DNA of 64,000 nucleotides from Gaiellasilicea sp963850995. GTDB taxonomy: Bacteria > Actinomycetota > Thermoleophilia > Gaiellales > Gaiellaceae. Positions 54,909 through 62,614 of the stretch are shown here, piece after piece. The stretch lies in contig CAWKNQ010000016.1 in NCBI GenBank assembly GCA_963850995.1, forward strand, positions 62,001 to 126,000, written 5' to 3'. Positions within the stretch are counted from its first letter, which is position 1; each line of letters starts with the position of its first letter. The translations under genes and the position numbers were made by a program. The notes beneath the pieces were generated by a model. That model did no database searches and was not told the DNA's origin. It saw nothing but the letters and a program-made list of their open reading frames with translations.

Positions 54909-56630
54909 CTACCGGAACCGCATGGCGAGGCTGCTCTGACTCTGGGTCGCCCTTTGCCGCAGCGCCTGGGCCGGGTTCGGGGCGCCCGGGAACAGGTCGT
55001 CGCCGATCGTCGGGATGAACGTTGGCGGCACGCGGACCTCGGTCGCCTGCTCGAAGTCGTAGGCGAGCCCGATCAGCTCCGGCTCGGCCCAGCGGCCGCC
55101 GATAAAGGTGATCCCGATCGGCAGCCCCTCGATGTACGCAGCCGGAACGGTGATGTCGGCGTAGCCCGAGACCGCCGCGGCGCCCGACGAGCCGACGAAG
55201 AACTCGCCGAAGCGGCCGTCGAGGTCGCCCTCGTTCGGGTCGTCGTTCGTCGGCCAGGCGGGCCCGTTCGTGAGCGCGATGATCGCGTCGAGATCGTTCT
55301 CCGCCATGAGGTCGTCGATCGCGTCCTGGACCGGCGGGGTGACACCGGCACGAATGGCGGCGCATTCGGCGTCACGGCCGTTCGTCTCCTCGGCGAGCTC
55401 GAAGACGAGGTCGTTCCAGGGGCCCTCGAGCTCGGGGTGGGCCTGGTTGAACGCGATCAGCTCGCTGAGGGTCTGCGGATAGGGCTGACTGGTCACCGGG
55501 TTCGTCCCGTTGGCGTATGTGTCGAGGTACGTCGCGATGTCGGTCTTGAACTCGCAGAGGAGCGCGGCGAACTCGCCGGCGGTCGCCGACAGGTCGATGT
55601 CCATCCCGTCGATCACGGTCGCGCCCTCCGCCTCGAGCGCCTCGCTCACGTCGTCGATGATCGGCTCCACGACCGAGCCGACCACGTCCTCGTTGTAGGT
55701 GCCCGCGCGCCAGACGCCGATGCGGGCGCCCTCGAGCGCCTCGTCGTCGAGGAACTGGGTGTAGTCGCTGGAGGCGTGACCCGCCTGAGCGCCGGTTGCG
55801 TCGTCGTCCGGGTCGACGCCGGTCGCGGCCCCGAGAAGCACGGCGGCATCGGTGACGTTACGTGCCATCGGGCCGGCCGTGTCCTGGTCGGCGCTGATCG
55901 GGACGACGCCTGCACGGCTCCAGAGCCCGAGCGTCGGCTTGATCCCGACGACGCCGTTCGCGCCCGACGGGCAGACGATCGAGCCGTCCGTCTCCGTTCC
56001 GACGGCCGCGACCGCGAGATCGGCGGCCGCGACGACACCGGAGCCGGAGCTCGAGCCGCACGGGTTGCGATCGAGGACGTACGGCATGTTGGTCTGACCA
56101 CCGATGCCGCTCCAGCCGCTCGACGACGGGCCGGAGCGGAAGTTGGCCCACTCGGAGAGGTTGGCCTTGCCGATCACGATCGCGCCGGCGGCCTTCAGCC
56201 GCCGCACGATGAACGCGTCGCCGGGGGTGCTCTCGGAGAGCGCCCAGGAGCCCGCCGTCGTCGGCATCCCGGTCGTGTTGACGTTGTCCTTGACGATGAT
56301 CGGGATCCCGAGCAGCGGGCGGTCGTCGCCGTCGCGCCGCGCCTGATCGGCCGCGCGCGCGTCGGCGAGCGCCGTCGGGCTGACGGTGATCACCGCGTTC
56401 AGCGTCGGGTTGAGCTGGCGAATGCGGTTGAGATAGAACGTCGTCAGGTTGACGGAGCTGAGCCGGTGCCGGTCCATCAGCTGCTGCAGCTCCGGGATCG
56501 TCGTCGCGTCGACGTCGATCCCGGCGACCTTGGTGTGTGTCGGGTTGCCGGGCGCCGCCGCGCCGGAGACCCCGAGCACGAGGGCCACCAGGGCCGTCAG
56601 GAAGAGAGAACGCCGAATTCGGCTGCTCAT
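54909..56630 (-). CDS. secreted amidase (amidase-signature family)
   Basis: A 573-residue exported amidase. The signal peptide is RSLFLTALVALVLGVSGAAA. The Ser-Ser-Lys triad lies in GIPIIVKDNVNT (Lys), DRNPCGSSSGSG (cis-Ser region) and GTETDGSIVCPSG (nucleophile Ser region), and the C-terminal helical region is complete. It hydrolyses an unidentified amide outside the cytoplasm. A good RBS (GGAGGTC) precedes ATG 56630, and the frame is intact. Confidence 0.93.
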   Translation of the reverse strand: MSSRIRRSLFLTALVALVLGVSGAAAPGNPTHTKVAGIDVDATTIPELQQLMDRHRLSSVNLTTFYLNRIRQLNPTLNAVITVSPTALADARAADQARRDGDDRPLLGIPIIVKDNVNTTGMPTTAGSWALSESTPGDAFIVRRLKAAGAIVIGKANLSEWANFRSGPSSSGWSGIGGQTNMPYVLDRNPCGSSSGSGVVAAADLAVAAVGTETDGSIVCPSGANGVVGIKPTLGLWSRAGVVPISADQDTAGPMARNVTDAAVLLGAATGVDPDDDATGAQAGHASSDYTQFLDDEALEGARIGVWRAGTYNEDVVGSVVEPIIDDVSEALEAEGATVIDGMDIDLSATAGEFAALLCEFKTDIATYLDTYANGTNPVTSQPYPQTLSELIAFNQAHPELEGPWNDLVFELAEETNGRDAECAAIRAGVTPPVQDAIDDLMAENDLDAIIALTNGPAWPTNDDPNEGDLDGRFGEFFVGSSGAAAVSGYADITVPAAYIEGLPIGITFIGGRWAEPELIGLAYDFEQATEVRVPPTFIPTIGDDLFPGAPNPAQALRQRATQSQSSLAMRFR

Positions 56631-56773
56631 CGCGTGACCTCCACAGGTCTTGGGGGGGTGAACGCTGGGATCGCTCGGGCCGGGCCGGCGATCCGAGGGC
56701 TGATCCTACAACCGTCCTACGAGCGAGGCCGGGCCGCGGTTCGCCCATTCGAGGCACGCTAGGGTCACCCACC

Positions 56774-57220
56774 GTGAGGCGGAAACGGGTGTTGGTCGGG
56801 CTCGTTGTTCTGCTCCTCGCCGTGCTCGGCTTGTCGCTCATCAGCGCGACGACCGACGAGTCCTCGCAGCCGGGGCGCAGCGACGTGACTGCAGCCACGG
56901 TCGCCGGAGCCACGGAGGCGACCGGCACCGACCCTGAGAGCGGGCTTCCGTGGATCGCAGCCGACGACCTGCCGCCCGAGGCGCGCGGAACGCTCGCGCT
57001 GATCGAGTCGGACGGCCCGTTCCCGTACGACCGTGACGGAGCCGTCTTCCAGAACCGCGAGGAGATCCTGCCCGACGAGAGCCGCGGCTACTACCACGAG
57101 TACACGGTCGAGACACCCGGCTCGGACGACCGCGGCGCACGGAGGATCGTGGCCGGATCGGAGGGCGAGCTCTACTACACCGACGACCACTACGAGTCGT
57201 TCCGGAGGATCTCCGGCTGA
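56774..57220 (+). CDS. secreted guanyl-specific ribonuclease (RNase Sa/barnase family)
   Basis: A 148-residue protein. One N-terminal hydrophobic segment (VLVGLVVLLLAVLGLSLIS) and a Ser/Thr-rich spacer precede a domain strikingly like RNase Sa (SDGPFPYDRDGAVFQNRE, RGYYHEYTVETPG, TDDHYESF). The catalytic residues align as Glu109, Arg124 and His139. The two cysteines of RNase Sa are absent. It cleaves RNA 3' to guanine outside the membrane. It overlaps the barstar gene, which would protect the cell from any unexported enzyme. GTG 56774 gives the membrane segment a proper N-terminus. Confidence 0.92.
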   Translation: MRRKRVLVGLVVLLLAVLGLSLISATTDESSQPGRSDVTAATVAGATEATGTDPESGLPWIAADDLPPEARGTLALIESDGPFPYDRDGAVFQNREEILPDESRGYYHEYTVETPGSDDRGARRIVAGSEGELYYTDDHYESFRRISG

Positions 57221-57657
57221 CCGAGCTCGGGGACCTGCTCACCGGCCGGGAGCGCGCAGGCGTCTACCCGTGGTCGTCCGTCGCGGACGTCGGCGTCGTG
57301 CGACGGGAGGTGGAGGAAGCCGGCTGGCGATTCGTCCACCTCGACACCTCGGGGGTCGAGGACAAGCCCGGCTTCCTCGACCGGGCCGCCGCGGCATTTG
57401 CCTTCCCGAACTGGTTCGGGCGCAACTGGGACGCCCTCGCCGACAGCCTGGGCGACGTGCGCTCCGACACTGGCACCCTGGTGTTGTGGGACGGTTGGAC
57501 GACGTTCGCCCGGACGAACGAGCAGCCGTTCGGAGTCGCCCTCGACATCGTCCGGGAGCGGGCCGAGAGCCCGCTCGGCGGTCCGTTCGTCGTGCTCATG
57601 CGGGAGGACGAGCCGGAGCCCGAGCTCGAGGATCATTCGGCCGCCGACGAGGTCTAG
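57217..57657 (+). CDS. barstar-family ribonuclease inhibitor
   Basis: A 146-residue barstar-like inhibitor, longer at both ends than the 90-residue archetype. Conserved features are the strand WRFVHLDTSGVEDK and the helix AAAFAFPNWFGRNWDALADSLGD, which holds the ribonuclease-binding face with the Trp-Phe-Gly-Arg-Asn-Trp-Asp core. No ATG/GTG/TTG opens the frame before residue about 28. CTG 57217, overlapping the RNase TGA and 8 bases after GGAGG (57204-57208), is the likely start. Immediate coupling to the toxin gene is as in known RNase/inhibitor pairs. Confidence 0.88.
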   Translation: MTELGDLLTGRERAGVYPWSSVADVGVVRREVEEAGWRFVHLDTSGVEDKPGFLDRAAAAFAFPNWFGRNWDALADSLGDVRSDTGTLVLWDGWTTFARTNEQPFGVALDIVRERAESPLGGPFVVLMREDEPEPELEDHSAADEV

Positions 57658-57801
57658 AACCGGGGTCGAATCTTCGTTCCGGGATCGCCCGCGCGGGACG
57701 CCCGGGCGCTCGGTCGCGTCCTCGACCGCGACGTCGACGAGGAGGCGCTCCGCCGCGTCCAGGAGCGCCTCCCCCGCCGTGCCCTCGCTAGGGTCGGCTG
57801 A
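57658..57801 (+). other. coding-like stretch in frame after the barstar stop, no start codon
   Basis: The frame of barstar continues for 47 codons after its TAG with strongly biased third positions and a plausible peptide (FVPGSPARDARALGRVLDRD, then EEALRRVQERLPRRALARVG). No start codon is visible. It may be a small gene whose start is lost to an indel, a remnant, or a C-terminus of barstar cut off by a sequence error. It overlaps the end of the opposite 44-residue ORF by 14 bases. Confidence 0.3.
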
Positions 57802-57922
57802 GCCATCGGTAGATCCGGTCGACGTACCCCCTGGCCATGACCGCGATGCCGCCCGCGACGGTCGCTCCGCCCGACAGAACGCCGAGCAGCAGCTGCTCGC
57901 CCGCGTGATGCGCGAGGATCAC
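57788..57922 (-). CDS. 44-residue membrane protein after the selenium-binding protein gene
   Basis: From GTG 57922, overlapping the selenium-binding-protein stop (GTGA), the frame encodes one helix (LLLGVLSGGATVAGGIAVMA) flanked by HHAGEQ and a basic tail (RGYVDRIYRWLSRP). Strict third-position G/C and translational coupling support expression. It may anchor or partner the upstream enzyme. No family is recognised. Confidence 0.6.
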   Translation of the reverse strand: MILAHHAGEQLLLGVLSGGATVAGGIAVMARGYVDRIYRWLSRP

Positions 57923-59238
57923 GGGAAGATCTCGGTCGTGCAGTCACCACCCTGGAGGCGCACCTCGTGCGCGCGGGCGGGACCGCCGGGACGGTCGCCG
58001 AAGTCGACGAAGAAGTCGGGGTCGACGCTCATCGAGCCGTCCTCGCCGATGTCGACCTTGAGCAACCAGGAGCGCAAGTCCGGATAGAACTGGTTGTCCC
58101 AGGTCGAGTAGAGCGAGTTCGTCACGTAGAGCCGGCGGCCGTCCAGCGAGAGCTGGAGCATCTGCGGCCCGCCGTTCAGCTCACGGCCGGTGTCGTTCGG
58201 CTTGCCGAGCACGCCGCCGAGCCAGAGCTGCCCCGTCAGCCTCGGGTTGGCCGGGTCGGAGACGTCGTAGCGGCGCAGGTCGCCGTGGAGCCAGTTCGAG
58301 AAGTAGAGCGCCTGGTCGTCCATCGAGACGACGAGATCGGTGATCAGGGCGGGGACCGGGAAGGGCCAGCCCTCGAGCTCTACAGCTTCGGTGGTGATCA
58401 CCGGGTCTGCCTGCCAGGAGCCGTTCCGGTGGAAGCGGAAGATCGCGCTCGAGAGCGCCGCGCCGACGAAACCCTGCTCCGATTCGGGATCGTGCAGCCA
58501 GCGGATCTCGAGCGGCACGAGTCCCTGCTCCCCCAGGTCGATCGACTGCTGGAGCTCCCGCTTCTCCAGGTCCCAGAAGTGGAGGCTATGGCCGTAGCGG
58601 CCCGCCCCCACGTCCTCGAGGTCGAAGCCCTTCTCGTAGGCGTTCGGCTCGCCGAACTCGCTCGACACGAGCGTGTTCTTCCTCGGCTGGTACCAGAAGT
58701 CGTAGTTGAAGGGCGGGAGCTCGCCGCCGTTCTCCCAGCGCCCCTTCACCTCGAAGGTGGTCGCGTCGATGACGGCGAAGCCGCCGGCGGCGTTCCCCTC
58801 GGCGTCGCCGAGCATGCTGATGACGACGTTCTCGCCCGGCATGCAGTGCGTGGTGTGCGGGCGCGTGTAGCCGGTCTTCGCGAGGAGCTCCTCCGGCTCG
58901 ATCACTTTCTCGATCGTCGGCTTCCGCGGGTCGTCGGCGACGTTCACGATGTGGACCCGAGACGAGCGGAACCCCGGGACGATGAGGTGGGAGCGGTCGG
59001 GGCCGTGGCATGCCGACGAGCAGCGGTTCCAGCCGAAGTGGTGCAGCTCGTCGCCGACGTTCGGCATCGGCGTCTCGCTGACGATCTGGCCGCTCTCGGC
59101 GTCGACGACCGCGAGGAAGTCGGGGGCGTCGACGCCGGTGCCCTCGTGGAGGCAGGCCAGATAGAGGAACTCTTCCGCCGGCGCGCGCATGGCGTCGGCC
59201 GGCGAAGCGTAGAACGATGGAGAGCTCGCTGAAGACAT
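57919..59238 (-). CDS. selenium-binding protein / methanethiol oxidase (SBP56) family
   Basis: A 439-residue beta-propeller of the SBP56 family. Conserved motifs include LHHFGWNRCSSACHG, with family cysteines and histidines that bind metal or selenium, TRPHTTHCMPGENVVIS, LWLGG and the C-terminal HEVRLQGGDCTTEIFP. Some members oxidise methanethiol with copper, and a C-terminal Cys-containing motif is retained. ATG 59238 is chosen over one 21 bases upstream because GGAGG lies 6 bases before it. Upstream lies a cluster of ACTAAG-like repeats. Confidence 0.9.
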   Translation of the reverse strand: MSSASSPSFYASPADAMRAPAEEFLYLACLHEGTGVDAPDFLAVVDAESGQIVSETPMPNVGDELHHFGWNRCSSACHGPDRSHLIVPGFRSSRVHIVNVADDPRKPTIEKVIEPEELLAKTGYTRPHTTHCMPGENVVISMLGDAEGNAAGGFAVIDATTFEVKGRWENGGELPPFNYDFWYQPRKNTLVSSEFGEPNAYEKGFDLEDVGAGRYGHSLHFWDLEKRELQQSIDLGEQGLVPLEIRWLHDPESEQGFVGAALSSAIFRFHRNGSWQADPVITTEAVELEGWPFPVPALITDLVVSMDDQALYFSNWLHGDLRRYDVSDPANPRLTGQLWLGGVLGKPNDTGRELNGGPQMLQLSLDGRRLYVTNSLYSTWDNQFYPDLRSWLLKVDIGEDGSMSVDPDFFVDFGDRPGGPARAHEVRLQGGDCTTEIFP

Positions 59239-59251
59239 CCGATCCTCCTTC

Positions 59252-59282
59252 TTAGACAAACGACTAAGTCGTGAGACTAAGC
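59252..59282 (-). promoter_or_regulatory. repeat cluster, candidate operator upstream of the selenium-binding protein gene
   Basis: In the gene's sense, two CTTAGTC repeats with a 13-base period and an inverted GTCTAAG lie within 31 bases before the RBS. The middle copy forms the near-palindrome ACGAC-TTA-GTCGT (59260-59272). The region is AT-richer than its surroundings. The identity of a binding regulator is unknown. Confidence 0.5.
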
Positions 59283-59326
59283 CAACCGGCGTCCGAGGTC
59301 AAGTGAAGCTCGCCACGGAACGGCGG

Positions 59327-59767
59327 CTAGTCCAGGACGACGACTGTGCAGCCCGTGACGTACGTCGCCGGCCCGGCGATCGTCCAGCTGAGGCTGAACG
59401 TCATCCCGCGAAATGCGGCGACGTCCTCGGGAGTGAACGTCGCGTCTGCTTGCCCGTTCCCACGCGCGTTGGTCTCGAGCGTCGCCGTCGGCACGGCGAG
59501 AATCGGGCCTGTGCAATCGAGGCTCGTCGGGAACACGTTCAGGGTCACCTGGTACGTGCCCGGTACCGCAGCGCGGAGCGTGTAGATCTCGTGCGCATAG
59601 AGTTGCGGGCCGTTCGTGTGAATGTTCACGACCATCCCGCCGCCGGGCGCACCCGCTAGGCCACGGAGCTCCAAACGTTCGGTGTGGTAGGCCGAATCGG
59701 CCGCAGCAGTGCCGGCCAGCGCCGCCGCACCGAGCATCGCGGCGAGTACACCAAGAGTTCCTCGCAT
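59327..59767 (-). CDS. small secreted hypothetical protein
   Basis: A 146-residue exported protein with signal peptide GTLGVLAAMLGAAALAGTAAA followed by a beta-rich domain (MVVNIHTNGPQLYAHEIYTL, TYQVTLNVFPTSLDCTG, FSLSWTIAGPATYVTGCTVVV). Two Cys may pair. The ATG at 59767 gives a normal signal peptide, and an in-frame opening to 59824 adds a charged leader. No family is recognised. Confidence 0.65.
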   Translation of the reverse strand: MRGTLGVLAAMLGAAALAGTAAADSAYHTERLELRGLAGAPGGGMVVNIHTNGPQLYAHEIYTLRAAVPGTYQVTLNVFPTSLDCTGPILAVPTATLETNARGNGQADATFTPEDVAAFRGMTFSLSWTIAGPATYVTGCTVVVLD

Positions 59768-59786
59768 CGCTCCTCTTCCTCTCGAG

Positions 59787-60401
59787 CTACGACACAGGAT
59801 CCCACGTTTTTCCGGATTCTCCAACCCGGGACTTAGCCTGAGCCTCAGAGGTCGAGCGCTCGGTCATCATCGCGCAGAAGGTGTCGCTGCCGGCCTCGAG
59901 CAGCCCGGCAAGCTGCGGATGCGGGCCATGCTCGACGACGACCTGGCCGTCGAAGATCGTGAAGGTGAACTGCAGGACGACGTAGCCGGCGTCTCGTGTA
60001 CGCAGACCACCCGCTCCAGGGGCGACGAGCTGCGCCCGCAAGCCGGTGTCGAGCGTCACGGACAGCGGCGGCGTCGCCGGGTCGCCGTCGTGCACGAACC
60101 ACCAGCGCTGCGTCCCGGCACTTCGGACGGTCGCCTGCTGTCCCGTCAGCGAGATTCGTGAAGACGTCCTCGTGCCTGGATCGTGAGCCAGAACTCGTAG
60201 CCGGACTGGTTCGGCGCATTGAAGAGCGTCCCGTGGAAGCTGCTGTCGATGGACACGGGCGCGCCCGGTGCCGCAGAAGTCGGGATCGGTGAACGTGCCG
60301 GAAAAACCGAGCTTCTCCGGCTCTGGGTCGGCCGCGAGCGCGGACGTGACGAGCACGCCGGCAGTGGCGAGAACCAGGACAAGTGCGACTAGCGAACGCA
60401 T
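59787..60401 (-). CDS. secreted hypothetical protein, frameshifted
   Basis: The signal peptide (LVALVLVLATAGVLVTSALA) and KLGFSGTFTDPDFCGTG read in one frame. The next segment (SIDSSFHGTLFNAPNQSGYEFWLTIQ) is in a second frame. The rest (SRISLTGQQATVRSAGTQRWWFVHDG, VVLQFTFTIFDGQVVVEHGPHPQ) returns to the first. Compensating shifts lie near 60265 and 60175. The corrected protein is about 200 residues, secreted and beta-rich, with no recognised family. The final 30 residues are uncertain. Confidence 0.55.
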   Translation of the reverse strand: MRSLVALVLVLATAGVLVTSALAADPEPEKLGFSGTFTDPDFCGTGRARVHRQQLPRDALQCAEPVRLRVLAHDPGTRTSSRISLTGQQATVRSAGTQRWWFVHDGDPATPPLSVTLDTGLRAQLVAPGAGGLRTRDAGYVVLQFTFTIFDGQVVVEHGPHPQLAGLLEAGSDTFCAMMTERSTSEAQAKSRVGESGKTWDPVS

Positions 60402-60453
60402 GTTGACTACCTCCCGAAGGTGACTGACCGCGCCGGATCGAGTCGTTTGGCTT

Positions 60454-62044
60454 TCAGCAGCCGAAGCATTGATCGGGCTTGTTGCCTGCGACGACCGTGC
60501 CGGTCAGGGTGATCGGCGAGGACGCGAAGATCCCGCCGCCCTGGAGCGGCAGCCCCGTGTCCGAGCTCAACCTGTTGCCGGCGACGACGCTGTCGATCAG
60601 CGTCAACTCGACTTGCTGCGGAGCCCCGGGCAAGGGGATGACCCAGTTCTGGATCCCGCCGCCGGAGGCGGACCCGGCCGGCCCTGAGGCAGACACGGTG
60701 TTGGCGGTCACGACCGTCCTGCGCACGGAGAGCAGCCCGCCGTTGGAGATGCCCCCGCCGATCGGCGAGCGCGAAGCCGCCGGCCGTGACCGCGCTGACG
60801 CTGTTGCCGGTGACGACGGTGTCGCTGATCAGTACCGGCTGCAAGCCCTCCGCCTCGATGCCGCCTGCGCCTGCGCCCGAGAAGCCGGCGGGAGACTCGG
60901 CGCGCACTTCGTTGCCGATGATGCGGCTCCCGCTCACTTCGATCTCGCCCTCGAGCTCGATCCCGCCGGCGAACGCGGTCACGCCCGCACCCGGGAGAGA
61001 CGTGCTCCCATGCACGCTGTTGTGGGCGATCGTGCTGTCGCGTAGGACGAGGCGTCACGTTCTCGTCGGTGCTGATCCCGCCCACACCGGCGAGCACGCC
61101 TCCGCCGACGTTCGTCATCCGAACGCTGTTGCCGCGCACGGTCGTGCGGACGATCGTCGCCGACGCGATGTTCGTCACCTCGATCCCGCCGGTGAACGAC
61201 GCCGTGGCGACCTCGTCGGAGAGCTCGGCATCGACCGCCACGCTGTTGCCGCTCACGAGCGAATCGCTCACCGTCAGCCGCCCGTGGGTCGTGATCCCGC
61301 CGCCGCTGGCAACGATCGCGTTCGGCCTCCCCAAGCGCAGCCGGTTGCCGCTCACCTCGGTGCGCTCGACCGTGAGCGTGCCCTGGACGTGGTTGTAGAT
61401 GCCGCCGCCGGCGGCGAAGCTCGTCACGCCCGCGCCGGCCTCGTTGTCCGACACGCGCGAATCGCGCACAGTCATCGTCCCGAAGTTGGAGATCCCGCCG
61501 CCCTCGGCGTAGCCGAACTGACAGACGATCGCGGGCGTACACGGGAACGGGAAACGTCGTCACCGGCTCGGCGCGGTTGCCGGTGACGACCACGTCGTCG
61601 AGCCGAACCGTGGCGCCGGTCGCGAAGCCCGCCGAGGGAGGGACGTAGATGCCGCCGCCGACGCCGGCGAAGTCCTCGCCTGCGGCGAAGCCGACGCGGC
61701 TGAGGCCGCCGGTGATCGTGACGCGCTCGATCGACACGGTCGGCTGGATCGGCGGCGAGATGCTCGGCCGATCGTGAGCACCGGACCGCCGCCCGCGGAT
61801 CGTGGTCGCGCCGGCCGCGGCGCCGACGAGTTCGATGCTCTTCTCGATCGTGATCCCGCCGGCGTACGTACCAGGGCGCACGCTGGATGACGTCGCCGTC
61901 GTGGGCCGCGTCCACCGCGGCCTGGATCGTCGCGTGGCAACCCGCGCCCGAGCCGACGCAGAGATCCGCCGCCAACGCAGGTTGGGTCGCCATACCAAGG
62001 CCGACCCAGCACAGTGCTGCGAACATCGATACCGCGGTCCTCAT
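60454..62044 (-). CDS. secreted right-handed beta-helix repeat protein, heavily frameshifted
   Basis: A large exported protein with signal peptide (VSMFAALCWVGLGMATQPALA), the choice-anchor-type opening GSGAGCHATIQAAVDAAHDGD, and many parallel beta-helix rungs: ITIEKSIELVGAAAGATTI, VRDSRVSDNEAGAGVT, TVSDSLVSGNSVAV, ISDTVVTGNSVSAV, TLTGTVVAGNKPDQCFGC. Rungs lie in at least four frame segments, with shifts near 61870, 61760, 61530, 61055 and 60765. Full length is about 520 residues. Such proteins are usually cell-surface adhesins or carbohydrate-active. This copy is a pseudogene unless the indels are errors. Confidence 0.65.
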
Positions 62045-62178
62045 GGCTTCCTCCCATCGGGACAGCTCAGGATCTCGGGCGCGTTTCCCCTCTGAAGAAG
62101 CACCAGGAGCACCTGTGCTGTCGTCGCCTCCCGCATCAGGGCACGAAGGTACGCTCGCAGGGCGGCCGATTTCGTCCG

Positions 62179-62205
62179 TGATTTCACTGATTCGTGCGGA
62201 AATCA
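62179..62205. promoter_or_regulatory. short inverted repeat upstream of the two-component pair
   Basis: TGATTTC (62179-62185) and GAAATCA (62199-62205) form an interrupted palindrome with a 13-base spacer, 48 bases before the response-regulator start. An operator role is possible. The region is AT-richer than the genes around it. Confidence 0.3.
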
Positions 62206-62253
62206 GGGAAATCCCGGAGTACCATTCGTTGTACGGGGTGACACGATCAGGCG

Positions 62254-62614
62254 GTGCGCGTCAGTGTGCTGATCGTCGACGATCACGACAGCTTCCGTCG
62301 GCTGGCTCGCAGACTGCTGGAGCGCGCCGGTTACCTCGTCGTCGGTGAGGCCGCCGACGGGGCCTCGGCACTGGCGGCAGCCGACGTTCTGGAGCCAGAC
62401 GTCGTGCTGCTCGACGTCTTGCTGCCCGACGCGAGCGGATTCGCCGTCGCTGATGCGCTCGAGTCGCGCTGCCTCGCCCCGGCACCCGGTCGTGCTCCTG
62501 ACCTCGAGCCGGAGCGCCTCGGACTACGGCGCCGCACTGAGCGGTCGCCGCTTCCTCGCGAAGAGCGAGCTCAGCGCGGCGCGCATCCGAGCAGCGCTCA
62601 CGGAAACAGCGTGA
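62254..62614 (+). CDS. single-domain response regulator (receiver only), frameshifted
   Basis: A CheY-like receiver of about 120 residues with no output domain visible. It has the acidic pocket LIVDDHDSFRRLARRLLERAG, phospho-Asp in VVLLDVLLPDASGF and, in another frame, HPVVLLTSSRSASDYGAAL (Thr/Ser) and FLAKSELSA (Lys). The shift is near 62470. GTG 62254 opens the gene, and the stop overlaps the kinase GTG (GTGA). The stop after ALTETA shows that no DNA-binding domain follows. Confidence 0.7.

Noticed and set aside
54870..56762. 630-codon rightward frame opposite the amidase
   Set aside because: The amidase on the other strand has a signal peptide and a complete catalytic triad, so the opposite frame is a shadow.
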